Position numbers and translations under genes: made by a program. The notes below the pieces were generated by a model. The model was not told the origin of the DNA. It did not search any database and saw only the letters and a program-made list of their open reading frames with translations. Shown here in pieces: positions 1 through 9,066 of a stretch of 64,000 nucleotides of DNA (within the stretch, counting starts at the first letter, position 1; each line of letters starts with the position of its first letter). This DNA comes from Chryseobacterium scophthalmum (GTDB lineage: Bacteria; Bacteroidota; Bacteroidia; Flavobacteriales; Weeksellaceae): NCBI RefSeq assembly GCF_900143185.1, contig NZ_FSRQ01000002.1:1-64000 (forward strand), given 5' to 3'.

Positions 1-36
1 TCAATGATCTCTTCTCTCTCGCTTTTTACGATACCT

Positions 37-420
37 ACATTTTCTGTCGTTTTCAGTACCGATTTGCGTGTGCAAAAGTAAAACTTTATTTCTAATTGAC
101 CAAATGTTTTTGAAAGAAATTTTAAAGTTTTTTGATAACCCTAAATCCTTATTTCCTAGCACTTGATTTATTCTACTCCGCTTCCCGTTTTACCGGACTG
201 CAAAGATACTAATCTTTTTATTTCTCACAAATTTTTATTTCAAAAAATTTAAAAGTTTTTTTAAGATTCTTATCTATCCGTAGATAACATTAGTCTTATC
301 GTTTTCGCCTTATTCAAAGCTCTTCTGCGCTACCGAACAACTCTCGTTTTTCAGTGGGGCAAAAGTAGTACTTTATTACCACACAATCCTAATTTATTTA
401 ACATAAAATTCATATTTAAT
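37..420. repeat. Three degenerate T-rich repeat units
   Basis: Three units share a layout: a C/T-rich lead, then tgcaaagata or gcaaaagta, then a long T/A-rich tail. The conserved cores are at 72-80, 200-208 and 359-367. Read on the minus strand each core is TAnnTTTGC, the Bacteroidota -7 promoter consensus (TACTTTTGC, TATCTTTGC, TACTTTTGC). The units are diverged, so the repetition is seen mainly at the core and in the tail composition. Confidence 0.5.
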
Positions 421-900
421 CAATATTCCATGGTAACTAGCTGGTTTAATGATTCAAAATTTTGAGGGCTAGGTAGCACGGGTTGGGACTTAGGGCATCG
501 GTGGCTGGTCGCAGATTATGGGGTGTGTCGGAGAGTTGCGGAGCAATAGCGTTGGAACGTTTGGGAATGAAGATTGTGGGAAAGGCTTAAGTTCTGGGAT
601 TCTCGGAGCGCAGCAAAGTAGAAAGAAAGGGTTTCCAGAGGGAAATATCTATGATAAAATATAGAGAGAAGCATCTTATCGCAAAGGCAGACTAAGAGTT
701 TTCAGTTGTATCCTTATATAAGATAAACAAAGGCGTTTCACTTAGCAAAGAAAGACTAATGGAAAAATAAAGGATTCAAACGTGAAAAAATATTCTTTTA
801 TATATTATAAAAGAACACGTTCCTTAGGAGTGCAGGATTTTGCTTTTATATATTGTTCTGTCTGTGATTTGCTTTTTGGAGGATTTGTGTTTTAGGTGTC

Positions 901-1193
901 GCTCCGATGGAGCTTTGATTCTAAATTCATATGCCTTGCTACAAAGGTGGCGCTCCGTAGGAGCGCTATATTTATTATTATATATGATTTTATGTACAAA
1001 ATAAAATGGATTGGTTTTCTAATGATTAAACAATAAGAAGTTTTTTGAAAAAATCCTTTAATGACCCATAACTGAACATTTTGGTAAACACCTTTTCTTT
1101 ATATAATAATCTACTATCATTTTACAGATCGCTCCTATGGAGCTTAATCCTGTACTTTTATAATACTCTATTAACCGGGCACCACGATGTGGT
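901..1193. repeat. Four short REP-like palindromes
   Basis: Four short palindromes with a 3-base centre lie within 300 bases: gctcc-gat-ggagc (901-913), gcgctcc-gta-ggagcgc (950-966), gctcc-tat-ggagc (1131-1143) and accac-gat-gtggt (1181-1193). The first three share arms and flanks and are clearly one family. The fourth has different arms but the same geometry. They look like single-copy REP elements scattered in non-coding DNA. Confidence 0.6.
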
Positions 1194-1256
1194 TTTTAGA
1201 TATTTTTGCTTTTAACGATATTGGGTGTTATCCACCAAATGGAACAATTGCTAAAA

Positions 1257-1347
1257 TAGCCCGGATTGAACGGCTTGTTTGAGCTCTTTTTGCTACAAAG
1301 AAAAAGCAGGGCGCAAAAAAGCGAGTAGTGAAAGCCGGATTAGGCTA
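1257..1347. repeat. REP-like element, about 90 bases
   Basis: It begins agcccggattgaacgg and ends gaaagccggattaggct, with a T-rich then A-rich interior. The ends are roughly complementary. The layout matches the better-conserved pair at 53733-53818 and 57479-57556, so it is probably a diverged member of the same intergenic family. Confidence 0.5.
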
Positions 1348-1404
1348 CTGAAAAAAGTGGGAGGGTAAGAGAATAAGAGAGTTGAAAATATGCTTCTATT
1401 ATTT

Positions 1405-1438
1405 TTCAAAAAAATACCTCCGAAAGTTTCAGAGGTAT
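1405..1438 (-). terminator. Rho-independent terminator
   Basis: On the minus strand ATACCTC (1438-1432) and GAGGTAT (1420-1414) form a stem that an inner GAAA/TTTC pairing can extend. A run of seven T follows. It lies just past the stop codon of the 1455-2129 gene and should end the rfbD-containing transcript. Confidence 0.8.
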
Positions 1439-1454
1439 ATGTATGTAAAAAATT

Positions 1455-2129
1455 TTATTGCTTATTTTCTGTGTAGATCATTCTAAGAAAATCTCCGTAT
1501 GATCTATCAACTCCTATTATATCTCCAGATTTCAAATTTATTCCGGCATCACCAGATTTATTTGAACTGACTTTAAGTGCAGAGACTTGAAAATATTGAG
1601 GAACACCATCTGTATTGGAGATCTTAATTGCCGATCCGAGGAACTTTTTCGTCGAAATTGTATAAACATCTCCACGAACAGTTGTTAGTGAGAGGTAGGA
1701 TCTTGGTTCAAGCACATAATTTTTTTTATTTACACTAATTGTCTGAGTCTTTTCTGAGGAAGAAAACAAATAAAGCTGTTGTGAATTTCTAGAAAGTTCT
1801 TCTTTTGTGATATAAAAAAGTTTAATTCTGTAGTTGGCAGGATTAAAAGGTTGCTCAATCTCATCAACTGTTTCAAAAGGCTCGTAAGCGAAAGCATTCG
1901 CGCCAATTTCTTTTGCTTTTTTATAAATTTTAGAGAAAACTTTCTCGTCATCAGAAGAGAATCCCTGAACATCAATCTGACCAAGGTATTCCGCAGGTGT
2001 CTCTTTACTAATTTTTATAAAAATTTTATCCGTGTTATCGTTGACCTTTGCCACTTTAGACAAATAAACATCTTGAGCACTAAATAATGTAAAGGAAAAA
2101 GCAAAAATAAGAGTGATTATATTTTTCAT
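1455..2129 (-). CDS. Secreted protein of unknown function
   Basis: 224 residues. The first 18 form a signal peptide (MKNIITLIFAFSFTLFSA, cleavage before QD), so the product is exported. The mature part has no motif I can name. Residues about 47-90 (YLGQIDVQGFSSDD... KKAKEIGANAFAYEPFE) resemble the compact alpha/beta layout of small YbjQ-like or lipoprotein domains that track with 'GANA' motifs, but this is only a suggestion. The stop codon of rfbD is one base upstream of this start, so the two genes are co-transcribed. A strong terminator follows. There is no sign of a particular substrate or pathway. Confidence 0.8.
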   Translation of the reverse strand: MKNIITLIFAFSFTLFSAQDVYLSKVAKVNDNTDKIFIKISKETPAEYLGQIDVQGFSSDDEKVFSKIYKKAKEIGANAFAYEPFETVDEIEQPFNPANYRIKLFYITKEELSRNSQQLYLFSSSEKTQTISVNKKNYVLEPRSYLSLTTVRGDVYTISTKKFLGSAIKISNTDGVPQYFQVSALKVSSNKSGDAGINLKSGDIIGVDRSYGDFLRMIYTENKQ

Positions 2130-2130
2130 T

Positions 2131-2991
2131 TTAATTTGAAAGTATATTTACACAATCTTCTAAACTGTTTTCCCAATGTTTCGGCTCAATCTTGTAAATC
2201 TTTTCAATTTTATCGAGACACATTGTGCTTCTTTTCGGTCTTTTTGCCGGGGTTGGATACTGCTCTGTCGTTAATGCATTAAGCTTTACTGATGATTTGG
2301 AGAATTCAGCAATTTTTTTTGCAAACTCAAACCACGTTGTTTCCGGATAATTCGAAAAATGGAAAACACCAAAAGTTTTGTTCGGGTTTTCTATAATACT
2401 CATAATCGCTTCTGCCAAATCATTAGCATTGGTTGGTTGCCCAAATTGATCAGCAACAATTCCTAACTCATCTTTTTGCGAAAATAAGTTGAGCATTGTT
2501 TTCACAAAGTTCTTGTTGAACTCTGAATACAGCCAAGAAGTTCTTAAAATAATGGTCTTAGGATTATTTTCTAAAGCCAGCTCTTCCCCTTTCAGTTTAG
2601 ATTCACCATAAACTCCGATAGGATTTGTAAAATCGTCTTCCGAATAATCTAAATTGGTTTCACCATCAAATACATAATCGGTTGAAACGTGAATGAAGAC
2701 CGTTTTATAATCAGCACATGCTTTTGCAAGATTCCCTACTCCATCTGTGTTTACAGCAAATGCTTTTTCCTTTTCTTTTTCTGCAAGATCTACCGCAGTA
2801 TATGCTGAAGCATTGATGCAGAAGTCTGGTTTTTGATCATAAAAGAAATCATTAATCTGGTCTTCGTCTGTAATATCTAAAGATTGAGAATCTGTAAAAA
2901 TAAATTCATAATGAGTTTCAAAATCGGGAGCAATTTTTCTGATGCAGTTTCCTAACTGACCGTTACTTCCTACTACAAGTATTTTTTTCAT
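2131..2991 (-). CDS. rfbD: dTDP-4-dehydrorhamnose reductase RfbD
   Basis: It reduces dTDP-4-dehydrorhamnose to dTDP-L-rhamnose for surface polysaccharide. The N-terminal Rossmann motif reads VVGSNGQLG, the SDR catalytic segment is YGESKLKGE, and a STDYVFDG segment typical of RfbD is present. I place the start at 2991 (MKKILVVGSNGQ). An in-frame ATG at 3018 would add nine residues and overlap the upstream gene, and the glycine motif normally sits close to the N terminus. The length (286 residues) fits the family. It lies 10 bases after the thioesterase gene and 1 base before the secreted protein at 1455. The other rhamnose genes (rfbA, B, C) are not in the window. Confidence 0.93.
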   Translation of the reverse strand: MKKILVVGSNGQLGNCIRKIAPDFETHYEFIFTDSQSLDITDEDQINDFFYDQKPDFCINASAYTAVDLAEKEKEKAFAVNTDGVGNLAKACADYKTVFIHVSTDYVFDGETNLDYSEDDFTNPIGVYGESKLKGEELALENNPKTIILRTSWLYSEFNKNFVKTMLNLFSQKDELGIVADQFGQPTNANDLAEAIMSIIENPNKTFGVFHFSNYPETTWFEFAKKIAEFSKSSVKLNALTTEQYPTPAKRPKRSTMCLDKIEKIYKIEPKHWENSLEDCVNILSN

Positions 2992-3001
2992 TGAATTGGT
3001 T

Positions 3002-3487
3002 TTATGAATTTTTTGCATTTTGTGATCTTAAAAACTTTACTCTCGACTGAAAGTCTTTCTGTTCTAAGTCAACATAAAAATTTCCAAAAGTCTGCATAAT
3101 TTCTTCCGGATGAATATCAGAACGCCTTGTTTTTATATTAAAATAAATTACCGTAACCCAAAGCACGGCATGAATTGTTTTTTCATCAAGACTTTTCATT
3201 AGAATTTCTACTTTAGAAATTCGGTCTCCTATCTCGATCGTTTTACTGCTGATAACAACCTGAGTATTGTATTTTACTTCTTTAAGATAAGCAATTTCAT
3301 TTTGAATCGCAATCCAGGTACAGCCGGTTTTTTTAGTATATTCTTCGTAAGTAAAGCCATAGAAAGTTTCTACATGATCTTCTCTGGCATTGAACATGTA
3401 ATCGAGATATTTCACATTATTTAAATGTCCAATCGGATCACAATCACTGAATCTTACTTTTACGGTCGTTGAGACTTCTTTTTCCAT
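3002..3487 (-). CDS. Acyl-CoA thioesterase, hot-dog fold (4HBT family)
   Basis: 161 residues. The segment VRFSDCDPIGHLNNVKYLDYM is the classic 4-hydroxybenzoyl-CoA thioesterase-like signature, with the Asp and the HLNN loop at the active site. Such proteins hydrolyse acyl-CoA or acyl-ACP thioesters in the cytoplasm, and the chain preference cannot be read from sequence. It heads a three-gene minus-strand group with rfbD and the protein at 1455. A second and distinct 4HBT protein is found in the pigment cluster at 44016, so this copy is more likely housekeeping. Confidence 0.88.
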   Translation of the reverse strand: MEKEVSTTVKVRFSDCDPIGHLNNVKYLDYMFNAREDHVETFYGFTYEEYTKKTGCTWIAIQNEIAYLKEVKYNTQVVISSKTIEIGDRISKVEILMKSLDEKTIHAVLWVTVIYFNIKTRRSDIHPEEIMQTFGNFYVDLEQKDFQSRVKFLRSQNAKNS

Positions 3488-3491
3488 AGCG

Positions 3492-3524
3492 CAAAAATAA
3501 AAAAACCACTTCGAAATGAAGTGG
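3492..3524 (-). terminator. Terminator of the ompH transcript with overlapping -7 element
   Basis: On the minus strand CCACTTC (3524-3518), loop atttc, then GAAGTGG (3512-3506) is followed by seven T. This is a good Rho-independent terminator for the BamA-OmpH operon. The next bases (3499-3492, TATTTTTG) match the -7 promoter consensus directly upstream of the thioesterase start at 3487. If used, the mRNA would be nearly leaderless, so the promoter reading is weaker than the terminator. Confidence 0.75.
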
Positions 3525-3557
3525 TAGTTTTTATAAATCTTTGTTAATTTCAGAAAA

Positions 3558-4061
3558 TTATTGAAGACCTAATTCTTTTTTAACAGCTGCAGTAGCATCA
3601 GGACCTCCTTTATAGATAAGACCTGTAGAGTTTGTATCCATTACATAATCATAGCTATTTGCTTTTGCTACTTTGTTTACAGCATCCATTACTTTCTTTT
3701 CGATAGGAGCGTAAGCTAATTTTTCTTTTTCAGCAAGATCTTTTTGTGCTCTTTCACTCATTTGTTGAGCTTCAGTCTGTAACTTCTGCATTTCCTCTTG
3801 TCTAGCTTTGTTTTCAGCTTCAGATTTTGTAGGAGCTTCTTTAGTATACAAAGCATATTTCGTTTGCATAATATCAGTCTTCTTTTTGATCTCAGCTTCT
3901 TTTACATCAAGGAAAGCTTTAAGATCTGTATCTGCTTTTTTCTTTTCAGGCATTGCATTAAGTACGCTTACTAAGTCTAGAGTAGCAATTTTTTGAGCTT
4001 TTGCCATCCCAACAGAGACAAACATCATTACTGCTCCAAATAATACACTTAATTTTTTCAT
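3558..4061 (-). CDS. OmpH/Skp family periplasmic chaperone (copy 2)
   Basis: 167 residues with a signal peptide (about 1-22, ending AKA). A long charged coiled coil follows (about 45-125, rich in K, E, Q), then a C-terminal segment typical of OmpH (YDYVMDTNSTGLIYKGG). Skp-like trimers hold unfolded outer-membrane proteins in the periplasm and hand them to BamA. The position at the end of the bamA operon, 73 bases after another ompH, supports that role. A terminator follows at 3524. Confidence 0.9.
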   Translation of the reverse strand: MKKLSVLFGAVMMFVSVGMAKAQKIATLDLVSVLNAMPEKKKADTDLKAFLDVKEAEIKKKTDIMQTKYALYTKEAPTKSEAENKARQEEMQKLQTEAQQMSERAQKDLAEKEKLAYAPIEKKVMDAVNKVAKANSYDYVMDTNSTGLIYKGGPDATAAVKKELGLQ

Positions 4062-4134
4062 AACGGGTAATAAATAATTAATTTGTTTTTAGATTTTAAA
4101 TTTAAGTAAAAGTTAAGTTCTGGTGAAACTTTTA

Positions 4135-4683
4135 CTATTTTTTATTTGTTTTCTTTTCTTTTTCTTTCTCGGTTCCTTTTAATAATACAGCCAATACTTT
4201 ATCTGTATAATCATATCTTGGTTCATAAGAAAGAACATTGTCTCTATTTTTATCAAAAACTATACCTAATCCGTTTTTTGCAATAACAGTACGGAGAGCG
4301 GTATAAATCTGATCTTGAAAAGGCTCTACCAAATTAGCACGAAGCTGATTGATCTCGCCGGTTTTACCAAATCTTAAACTTAATGTCGTCTGAATACTTT
4401 TTTCTAAGTCTAAGACCTCTTTTTCTCTAAGCTTAAGCTGATCACCAATTAATAAAACTTTTTCACTCTCAAAAGCGGATTTTTTTTGCTCATATTGTGA
4501 TTGAATGTTTTTAATTTCTTGTTCCCAAGTATCAATCTGAGCATTAAGCCTTGCTTCAGCTTCCTTATATTGAGGCATTTTATCCAAAATATATTGGGTA
4601 TCAATGACTCCTATTTTCTGAGCATTGCTAAATCCAAAAAGCAAAATTACCGCTAAAGTGAAAAGAGTTTTAAAATTTTTCAT
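4135..4683 (-). CDS. OmpH/Skp family periplasmic chaperone (copy 1)
   Basis: 182 residues: a signal peptide (about 1-21, ending SNA), IGVIDTQYILDKMP as in OmpH proteins, then a coiled coil over about residues 40-115, and the C-terminal block GLGIVFDKNRDNVLSYEPRYD. The tail is very basic (KGTEKEKEKKTNKK). It starts 4 bases after the bamA stop and is therefore translationally close to it. Paired OmpH genes after bamA are the usual arrangement in Flavobacteriia. The low similarity between the two copies suggests an old duplication. Confidence 0.92.
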   Translation of the reverse strand: MKNFKTLFTLAVILLFGFSNAQKIGVIDTQYILDKMPQYKEAEARLNAQIDTWEQEIKNIQSQYEQKKSAFESEKVLLIGDQLKLREKEVLDLEKSIQTTLSLRFGKTGEINQLRANLVEPFQDQIYTALRTVIAKNGLGIVFDKNRDNVLSYEPRYDYTDKVLAVLLKGTEKEKEKKTNKK

Positions 4684-4687
4684 ACTA

Positions 4688-7228
4688 TTATAAAGATTGG
4701 TTCATTAAGAAGTGTGTTCTACTTCCAGAAACATCACCACTGATTGTTTTATCAAATCCGTAAGCGAAATCAAATCCTATTAAACCAAATGCTCCCATAT
4801 AAACTCTTACCCCTACACCAACTGATCTTTTAAGCTGGAATGGATTGTAGTCTCCCCACTTGTTCCAAACATTACCTCCTTCTGCAAATGTAAGTGCATA
4901 AATTTTAGCTGTTTGATTTAATGAAATCGGATATCTTAGTTCTAACGTAAATCTGTTGTAAATAGTACCTCCACCTCTTTGAGTAATGTCTTCAGCCTGA
5001 CCACCGTACGTAGAAGCATTTTCATAACCTCTTAACGGAATTAATTCTCTACCATCAAATCTACCTCCAAAAAGACCGGTTCCACCCACATAGAATCTTT
5101 CAAATGGCGGTGCTCCCAATTCTTTGTTGTAACCATCCATGAAGCCCATTTCGGCAGAAGATCTTAAAACTAATTTCCCAATAACTTCATTGTAAACATC
5201 AGCTTTAAACTTTATCTTATAAAATTCCATCCACTTATACTTTTCTGTAGGTGTCATTGTAGAGTAATTTTTATTACTGAACAATGAATATGGTGGAGTA
5301 AATTTACCTGACAATTCAATATTTGAACCCACTGTAGGGAAAATAGGATCGATACCTGCAGAGTTTCTGCTTAACCCAACATTTAAACTTAAGTTGTTTG
5401 CATTACCATACAATTCTGTGGTATCTCCAAACTCAAAAGGATAATTGCTGAAGTTATATTTTTGGAATTGAATCCCAGTGTATAAAGAGAAATAATCATC
5501 CGGCCATCTCAAATATCTATTTAAACCCACAGTAGCTGAGAAAATATTTAATCTCTGATCCGGACCAGTAACTTGGCTATAATTAACTCTCGAATTATTT
5601 AAACTTACCGAAAGAGCTGTTGGTTTTGTACCAAACAACCAAGGTTCTGTAAATGAAACTCCGTAATTCTGGAAGTACTGTCCTGCTTGAGCCTGAATAG
5701 ATAAAGTCTGACCATCACCTTGAGGTACAGGTCTGAAATCTTTAAATTTCAGGAAATTTCTCAATGAAAAGTTATTGAAAGTAAGTCCTAAAGTTCCGAT
5801 GAAACTGTTACCTCCGTAACCAGCTTGCAACTGGACCTGAGAAGAACCTTTTTCTACTAATTTCCAACCGATATCAACTGTATTATCTTGTTGATTTGGT
5901 TGAATATCCTGACCGATTTGTTGAGGATCAAAGAATGACATTGACGCTAAATCAAAAAACGTTCTTTTGATTTCTGTTTTCTTAAACAATTCGCCAGGTT
6001 TCGTTCTTAACGCTCTCAAAATCACATGGTCATGAGTTGTTGTGTTACCAGACCAAGTTACTTTATTCCAGCTTGCCTGTTCACCTTCAACAATTCTGAT
6101 TTCAAGATTAATAGCATCACCATTAACCGATTTTTCTACAGGAGTAACGTTTGAGAAAAGATAACCGTTATTCATGTAATTTGATTTGATATCAGAATCA
6201 TCTTCTTTTCCTCCGTCTTCCCCTACTTTTTTGTTGAAACCTACTGCATCATAAATATCTCCTTTCTTATATCCTAAAATTCTTTGAAGATATTCTGTAG
6301 CAAAAACTGTATTTCCGGTAAAAGTAATATCACCAATGTAATATTTTTTACCTTCTTTCAATTTAACATTGATTTCGTAGTTATTCTTTTTATTCCTCCA
6401 TACAGAATCAGAAACAATTGCAGCATCTCTGTATCCTAATGAATTGTAATAATTAATTAAGCTTTGTTTGTCTTCCTGGTATTTTTCTTCAACAAATTTT
6501 GAAGACTTCAAAATACCACCGATACCAAATCTCTTTTGTTTGGTTTCTTTGAAAGCTTTTTTTCTAAGTTTTGCATCAGTTACATTTTCATTTCCTTCGA
6601 ACTCGATGTGACTGATTTTAATTCTTTTCCCTTTGTCTACATTAATTGTCCAGTCAACAAGGTTAGGATCACTTGCGTTTACCTTGTCCTGAATCGTGAT
6701 TTTAGCATCAGCAAAACCTTTTTTAATATAGTCTTTAGGAATATTTGTTTTAAGACTAGAAACAAGATTTTGAGTAATCTTAGTTCCCGGCTTTAAGTTA
6801 TTATCTTTTGCTAATTTTTCATTTTTAGACTTACCGATTCCTTTACCTGTAAATTTCACTTCTCCAAGATCTTTTAAATCCTGCAGATAAAATCTAAGAA
6901 CAACGGTTTGTCCTTCAATGCTTTCTACATAAACTTCCACTTCAGAGAAAGATTGAGAATCCCAAAGTTTTTTGATAGCATTACTTACCTTTTGCCCCGG
7001 AATATCTACAATTTCGCCTTTTGATAGACCTGTAAATCTAAAGATCTGAGCTGGTGTGTATTTTTTTACTCCATCAACAACAATGTCCTTCAGCGTGTAA
7101 GTTCCTGTTTGATTTTCTGCAAGAACAGCAGAGGTAGTATCAACCTTTGTACTGTCTTGTGGAGTTACCTGTCCATAAAAATGTGCAGAAGCAGCAAACA
7201 TAATGATGGGTAATAGTCTAAACTTCAT
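4688..7228 (-). CDS. bamA: Outer-membrane protein assembly factor BamA
   Basis: 846 residues, the central subunit that folds and inserts beta-barrel proteins into the outer membrane. A signal peptide (about 1-19) precedes a series of POTRA repeats, seen in blocks such as LGEVKFTGKGIG, ISHIEFEGNENV and IGDITFTGNTVF. The C-terminal half is an Omp85 barrel ending VGVRVYMGAFGLIGFDFAYGFD. The barrel signature GGTGLFGGRFDGRELIPLRGYE contains the conserved RGY of the lid lock. The length is normal for Bacteroidota. It sits between uppS and two ompH genes. Confidence 0.97.
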   Translation of the reverse strand: MKFRLLPIIMFAASAHFYGQVTPQDSTKVDTTSAVLAENQTGTYTLKDIVVDGVKKYTPAQIFRFTGLSKGEIVDIPGQKVSNAIKKLWDSQSFSEVEVYVESIEGQTVVLRFYLQDLKDLGEVKFTGKGIGKSKNEKLAKDNNLKPGTKITQNLVSSLKTNIPKDYIKKGFADAKITIQDKVNASDPNLVDWTINVDKGKRIKISHIEFEGNENVTDAKLRKKAFKETKQKRFGIGGILKSSKFVEEKYQEDKQSLINYYNSLGYRDAAIVSDSVWRNKKNNYEINVKLKEGKKYYIGDITFTGNTVFATEYLQRILGYKKGDIYDAVGFNKKVGEDGGKEDDSDIKSNYMNNGYLFSNVTPVEKSVNGDAINLEIRIVEGEQASWNKVTWSGNTTTHDHVILRALRTKPGELFKKTEIKRTFFDLASMSFFDPQQIGQDIQPNQQDNTVDIGWKLVEKGSSQVQLQAGYGGNSFIGTLGLTFNNFSLRNFLKFKDFRPVPQGDGQTLSIQAQAGQYFQNYGVSFTEPWLFGTKPTALSVSLNNSRVNYSQVTGPDQRLNIFSATVGLNRYLRWPDDYFSLYTGIQFQKYNFSNYPFEFGDTTELYGNANNLSLNVGLSRNSAGIDPIFPTVGSNIELSGKFTPPYSLFSNKNYSTMTPTEKYKWMEFYKIKFKADVYNEVIGKLVLRSSAEMGFMDGYNKELGAPPFERFYVGGTGLFGGRFDGRELIPLRGYENASTYGGQAEDITQRGGGTIYNRFTLELRYPISLNQTAKIYALTFAEGGNVWNKWGDYNPFQLKRSVGVGVRVYMGAFGLIGFDFAYGFDKTISGDVSGSRTHFLMNQSL

Positions 7229-7256
7229 TTTATCGTAATCTTTCTTTTCTTAAAAT

Positions 7257-8006
7257 TTACTGAATTTGAATTTGGTCGCCTGTGAGACCATATCTTCTTT
7301 CCTTATTTTGATAATCAACAATACATTGGAAGAAAATATCTTTTGTAAAGTCTGGCCACAGAACATTAAGAAACTGAAGTTCTGCATAAGCAATCTGCCA
7401 AAGCAGAAAATTGCTTATCCTTATTTCACCACTTGTTCTGATAAGTAGATCCACCGGTGGAAAATCTTTTGTATAAAGATAGTTTTCAAATAATTTTTCA
7501 TCAATATTCTCCACTTCTACTTTTCCTTCTTTTACATCGGAGCTTATATTTTTTACAGCATTTAGTATTTCACTTTGTGAGCCGTAGCTTATCGCTAATA
7601 CTAAATTTCCTTTTGTGTTTTCTTTTGTAAGATCAACTACACTAAGCAACTGATCTTTTACCATAACTGGCAATTTATCTAAGTTACCAATAACGTGCAT
7701 TCTTAAACCCTTAGTAAAAATCTCTTCAGCTTCTAGTAAAAGCGTTTCAGCAAGCAAACTCATTAAAGTGTTTACTTCATCTGAAGGTCTATTCCAATTT
7801 TCTGAAGAAAATGTATAGAGTGTAAGATAAGGGATATGAATCTCATTACATGCATTAATAGCATTTCTTACGGCATTAATGGCATTCTTATGACCAAAAG
7901 TTCTTTCTTCACCACGAGATTTAGCCCATCTTCCATTGCCATCCATAATGATGGCTACGTGTTTCGGTAAATTCTCAGAATTTATTTGTTTCTTTATCAA
8001 CGACAT
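7257..8006 (-). CDS. uppS: Isoprenyl transferase (undecaprenyl diphosphate synthase)
   Basis: 249 residues. It adds isopentenyl units in cis to make the C55 carrier lipid used for peptidoglycan and polysaccharide. The signature HVAIIMDGNGRWAK contains the catalytic Asp. The FGHKNA, TLYTFSSENWNRP and RTSGEIRISNFLLWQ segments are all present. It lies 6 bases downstream of the DUF6089 gene and 28 bases upstream of bamA, the order usual for this class. The carrier lipid would also serve the phosphoglycosyltransferase at 12483. Confidence 0.97.
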   Translation of the reverse strand: MSLIKKQINSENLPKHVAIIMDGNGRWAKSRGEERTFGHKNAINAVRNAINACNEIHIPYLTLYTFSSENWNRPSDEVNTLMSLLAETLLLEAEEIFTKGLRMHVIGNLDKLPVMVKDQLLSVVDLTKENTKGNLVLAISYGSQSEILNAVKNISSDVKEGKVEVENIDEKLFENYLYTKDFPPVDLLIRTSGEIRISNFLLWQIAYAELQFLNVLWPDFTKDIFFQCIVDYQNKERRYGLTGDQIQIQ

Positions 8007-8012
8007 AATTTC

Positions 8013-8906
8013 TTAATCACAATAACATGGTGGTCTACCAAAAGAATAGGTCAATCCTAAACTGAAAGTATTCATCCAATCTTTAGATTTTGGATCACCT
8101 ACCGTTCTGTTGTTTATATAAGTTGCTTCTCTTTCTTTAGAAACATTATAATAATTTCCTGTTTGCAGTAAAGAACCTCCAGTTGTAGGACTCAGAATAT
8201 CTGCATTATAATTACTAATCACATCTTTTGCAAGAATCTTGCTATGATCAAGCTGATCAGTTAAAGCATATCTGAAAGTAGCTTCAGCAAAAATAGCCCA
8301 TCCATGATTGAACTTATATTTTAAACCAACTCCGAAAGGAATTTGTGCAACTGTTTTTTTACCCATAGAGTATTCTGTAGTAGTTACAAAATCTGTTTCA
8401 TTGATTGGAGCTTGCGCCACACCATCCGCATTCCTTCTGAAATCATGAGTTAAAGTTGCTTTTGGAGCGTCAAACATTAAACCTCCAATTCCCCCAAAAA
8501 TATAAGGACTCAACATGCTCAACTGCTCATTATTTACAGGGAAGAAGTTGTATTCAAACATTAAACTAGCTTCATAAACATTATTTTTACCGTACGAGTT
8601 TCTGTTTCTTCTGTATTCTTCTTTTGCTGCCTTATCGCTAAACTGCACCTGATTATAACCTAAGTCTAATCTAACAGTCTGATGCGGATTAAAATTAAAT
8701 CTATATAAAATACCACCATAAAACGGAACACCCCATTCTGAGGCTCTATCCAAATCCAAAGGTTGCTGTAAAATGTAATTGGTTTTTCCGATGTCGCCAA
8801 CAAGATTACTCATCCCTAAGCGAATTCCCAATTCATTTCTTTGTGCTTTTAAACTTACCACAGTTCCTAAGAGGGTAAGGAAGCTAAACAATAATTTTTT
8901 ATTCAT
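8013..8906 (-). CDS. DUF6089 family outer-membrane beta-barrel protein
   Basis: 297 residues from the preferred start at 8906 (MNKKLLFSFLTLLGTVVSLKAQ, a clear signal peptide). A longer frame from 8951 would bury that signal and overlap the -7 element at 8956-8949. The body has the alternating pattern of a small outer-membrane barrel (NELGIRLGMSNLVGDIG, VRLDLGYNQVQF, GVGLKYKFNHGWAIFAEATFRY). The family is regularly encoded before uppS-bamA in Flavobacteriia, and its role is unknown. The C terminus ends CYCD after LGLTYSFGRPP. Confidence 0.88.
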   Translation of the reverse strand: MNKKLLFSFLTLLGTVVSLKAQRNELGIRLGMSNLVGDIGKTNYILQQPLDLDRASEWGVPFYGGILYRFNFNPHQTVRLDLGYNQVQFSDKAAKEEYRRNRNSYGKNNVYEASLMFEYNFFPVNNEQLSMLSPYIFGGIGGLMFDAPKATLTHDFRRNADGVAQAPINETDFVTTTEYSMGKKTVAQIPFGVGLKYKFNHGWAIFAEATFRYALTDQLDHSKILAKDVISNYNADILSPTTGGSLLQTGNYYNVSKEREATYINNRTVGDPKSKDWMNTFSLGLTYSFGRPPCYCD

Positions 8907-8948
8907 AAAAGAATATGGATTTATGGTTATTTTAAAAATTAATTTTTG

Positions 8949-8956
8949 CAAATATA
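8949..8956 (-). promoter_or_regulatory. Probable -7 element for the DUF6089-uppS-bamA-ompH operon
   Basis: TATATTTG followed by C on the minus strand matches TAnnTTTGC and lies 43 bases before the ATG at 8906. No convincing TTG box was found at the right distance upstream, so this is a partial match. It supports the internal start codon chosen for the DUF6089 gene. Confidence 0.45.
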
Positions 8957-9066
8957 AAACATTTTTATATTAATGATAATCTTAATGTTTAGTTAAAAAT
9001 AAACAAAAAAATATAATTTGTTATAAAGTAAACGGCAAAGTAACAAATTTATTCTTTTTTTAATAG

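Larger units (their letters stand above)
1..1454. other. Gene-free, repeat-rich intergenic region
   Basis: I find no convincing coding region in these 1.45 kb. The left 420 bases hold three degenerate T-rich units. About 470-640 is a G-rich stretch with a base composition unlike its surroundings, with phrases such as ggagagttgcggagcaatag that look like decayed REP DNA. About 900-1195 carries short perfect palindromes, 1257-1347 a longer REP-like element, and the right end a terminator for the minus-strand gene at 1455. A 23-base string at 728-750 recurs exactly at 57342-57364. I infer a graveyard of non-coding repeats. An undetected small RNA cannot be excluded. Confidence 0.7.

Noticed and set aside
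1..1454. rRNA or tRNA gene in the left gap
   Set aside because: No recognisable rRNA core, tRNA cloverleaf or CCA-type end could be seen.
8906..8951. N-terminal extension of the DUF6089 gene
   Set aside because: It would hide the signal peptide and overlap the -7 element.
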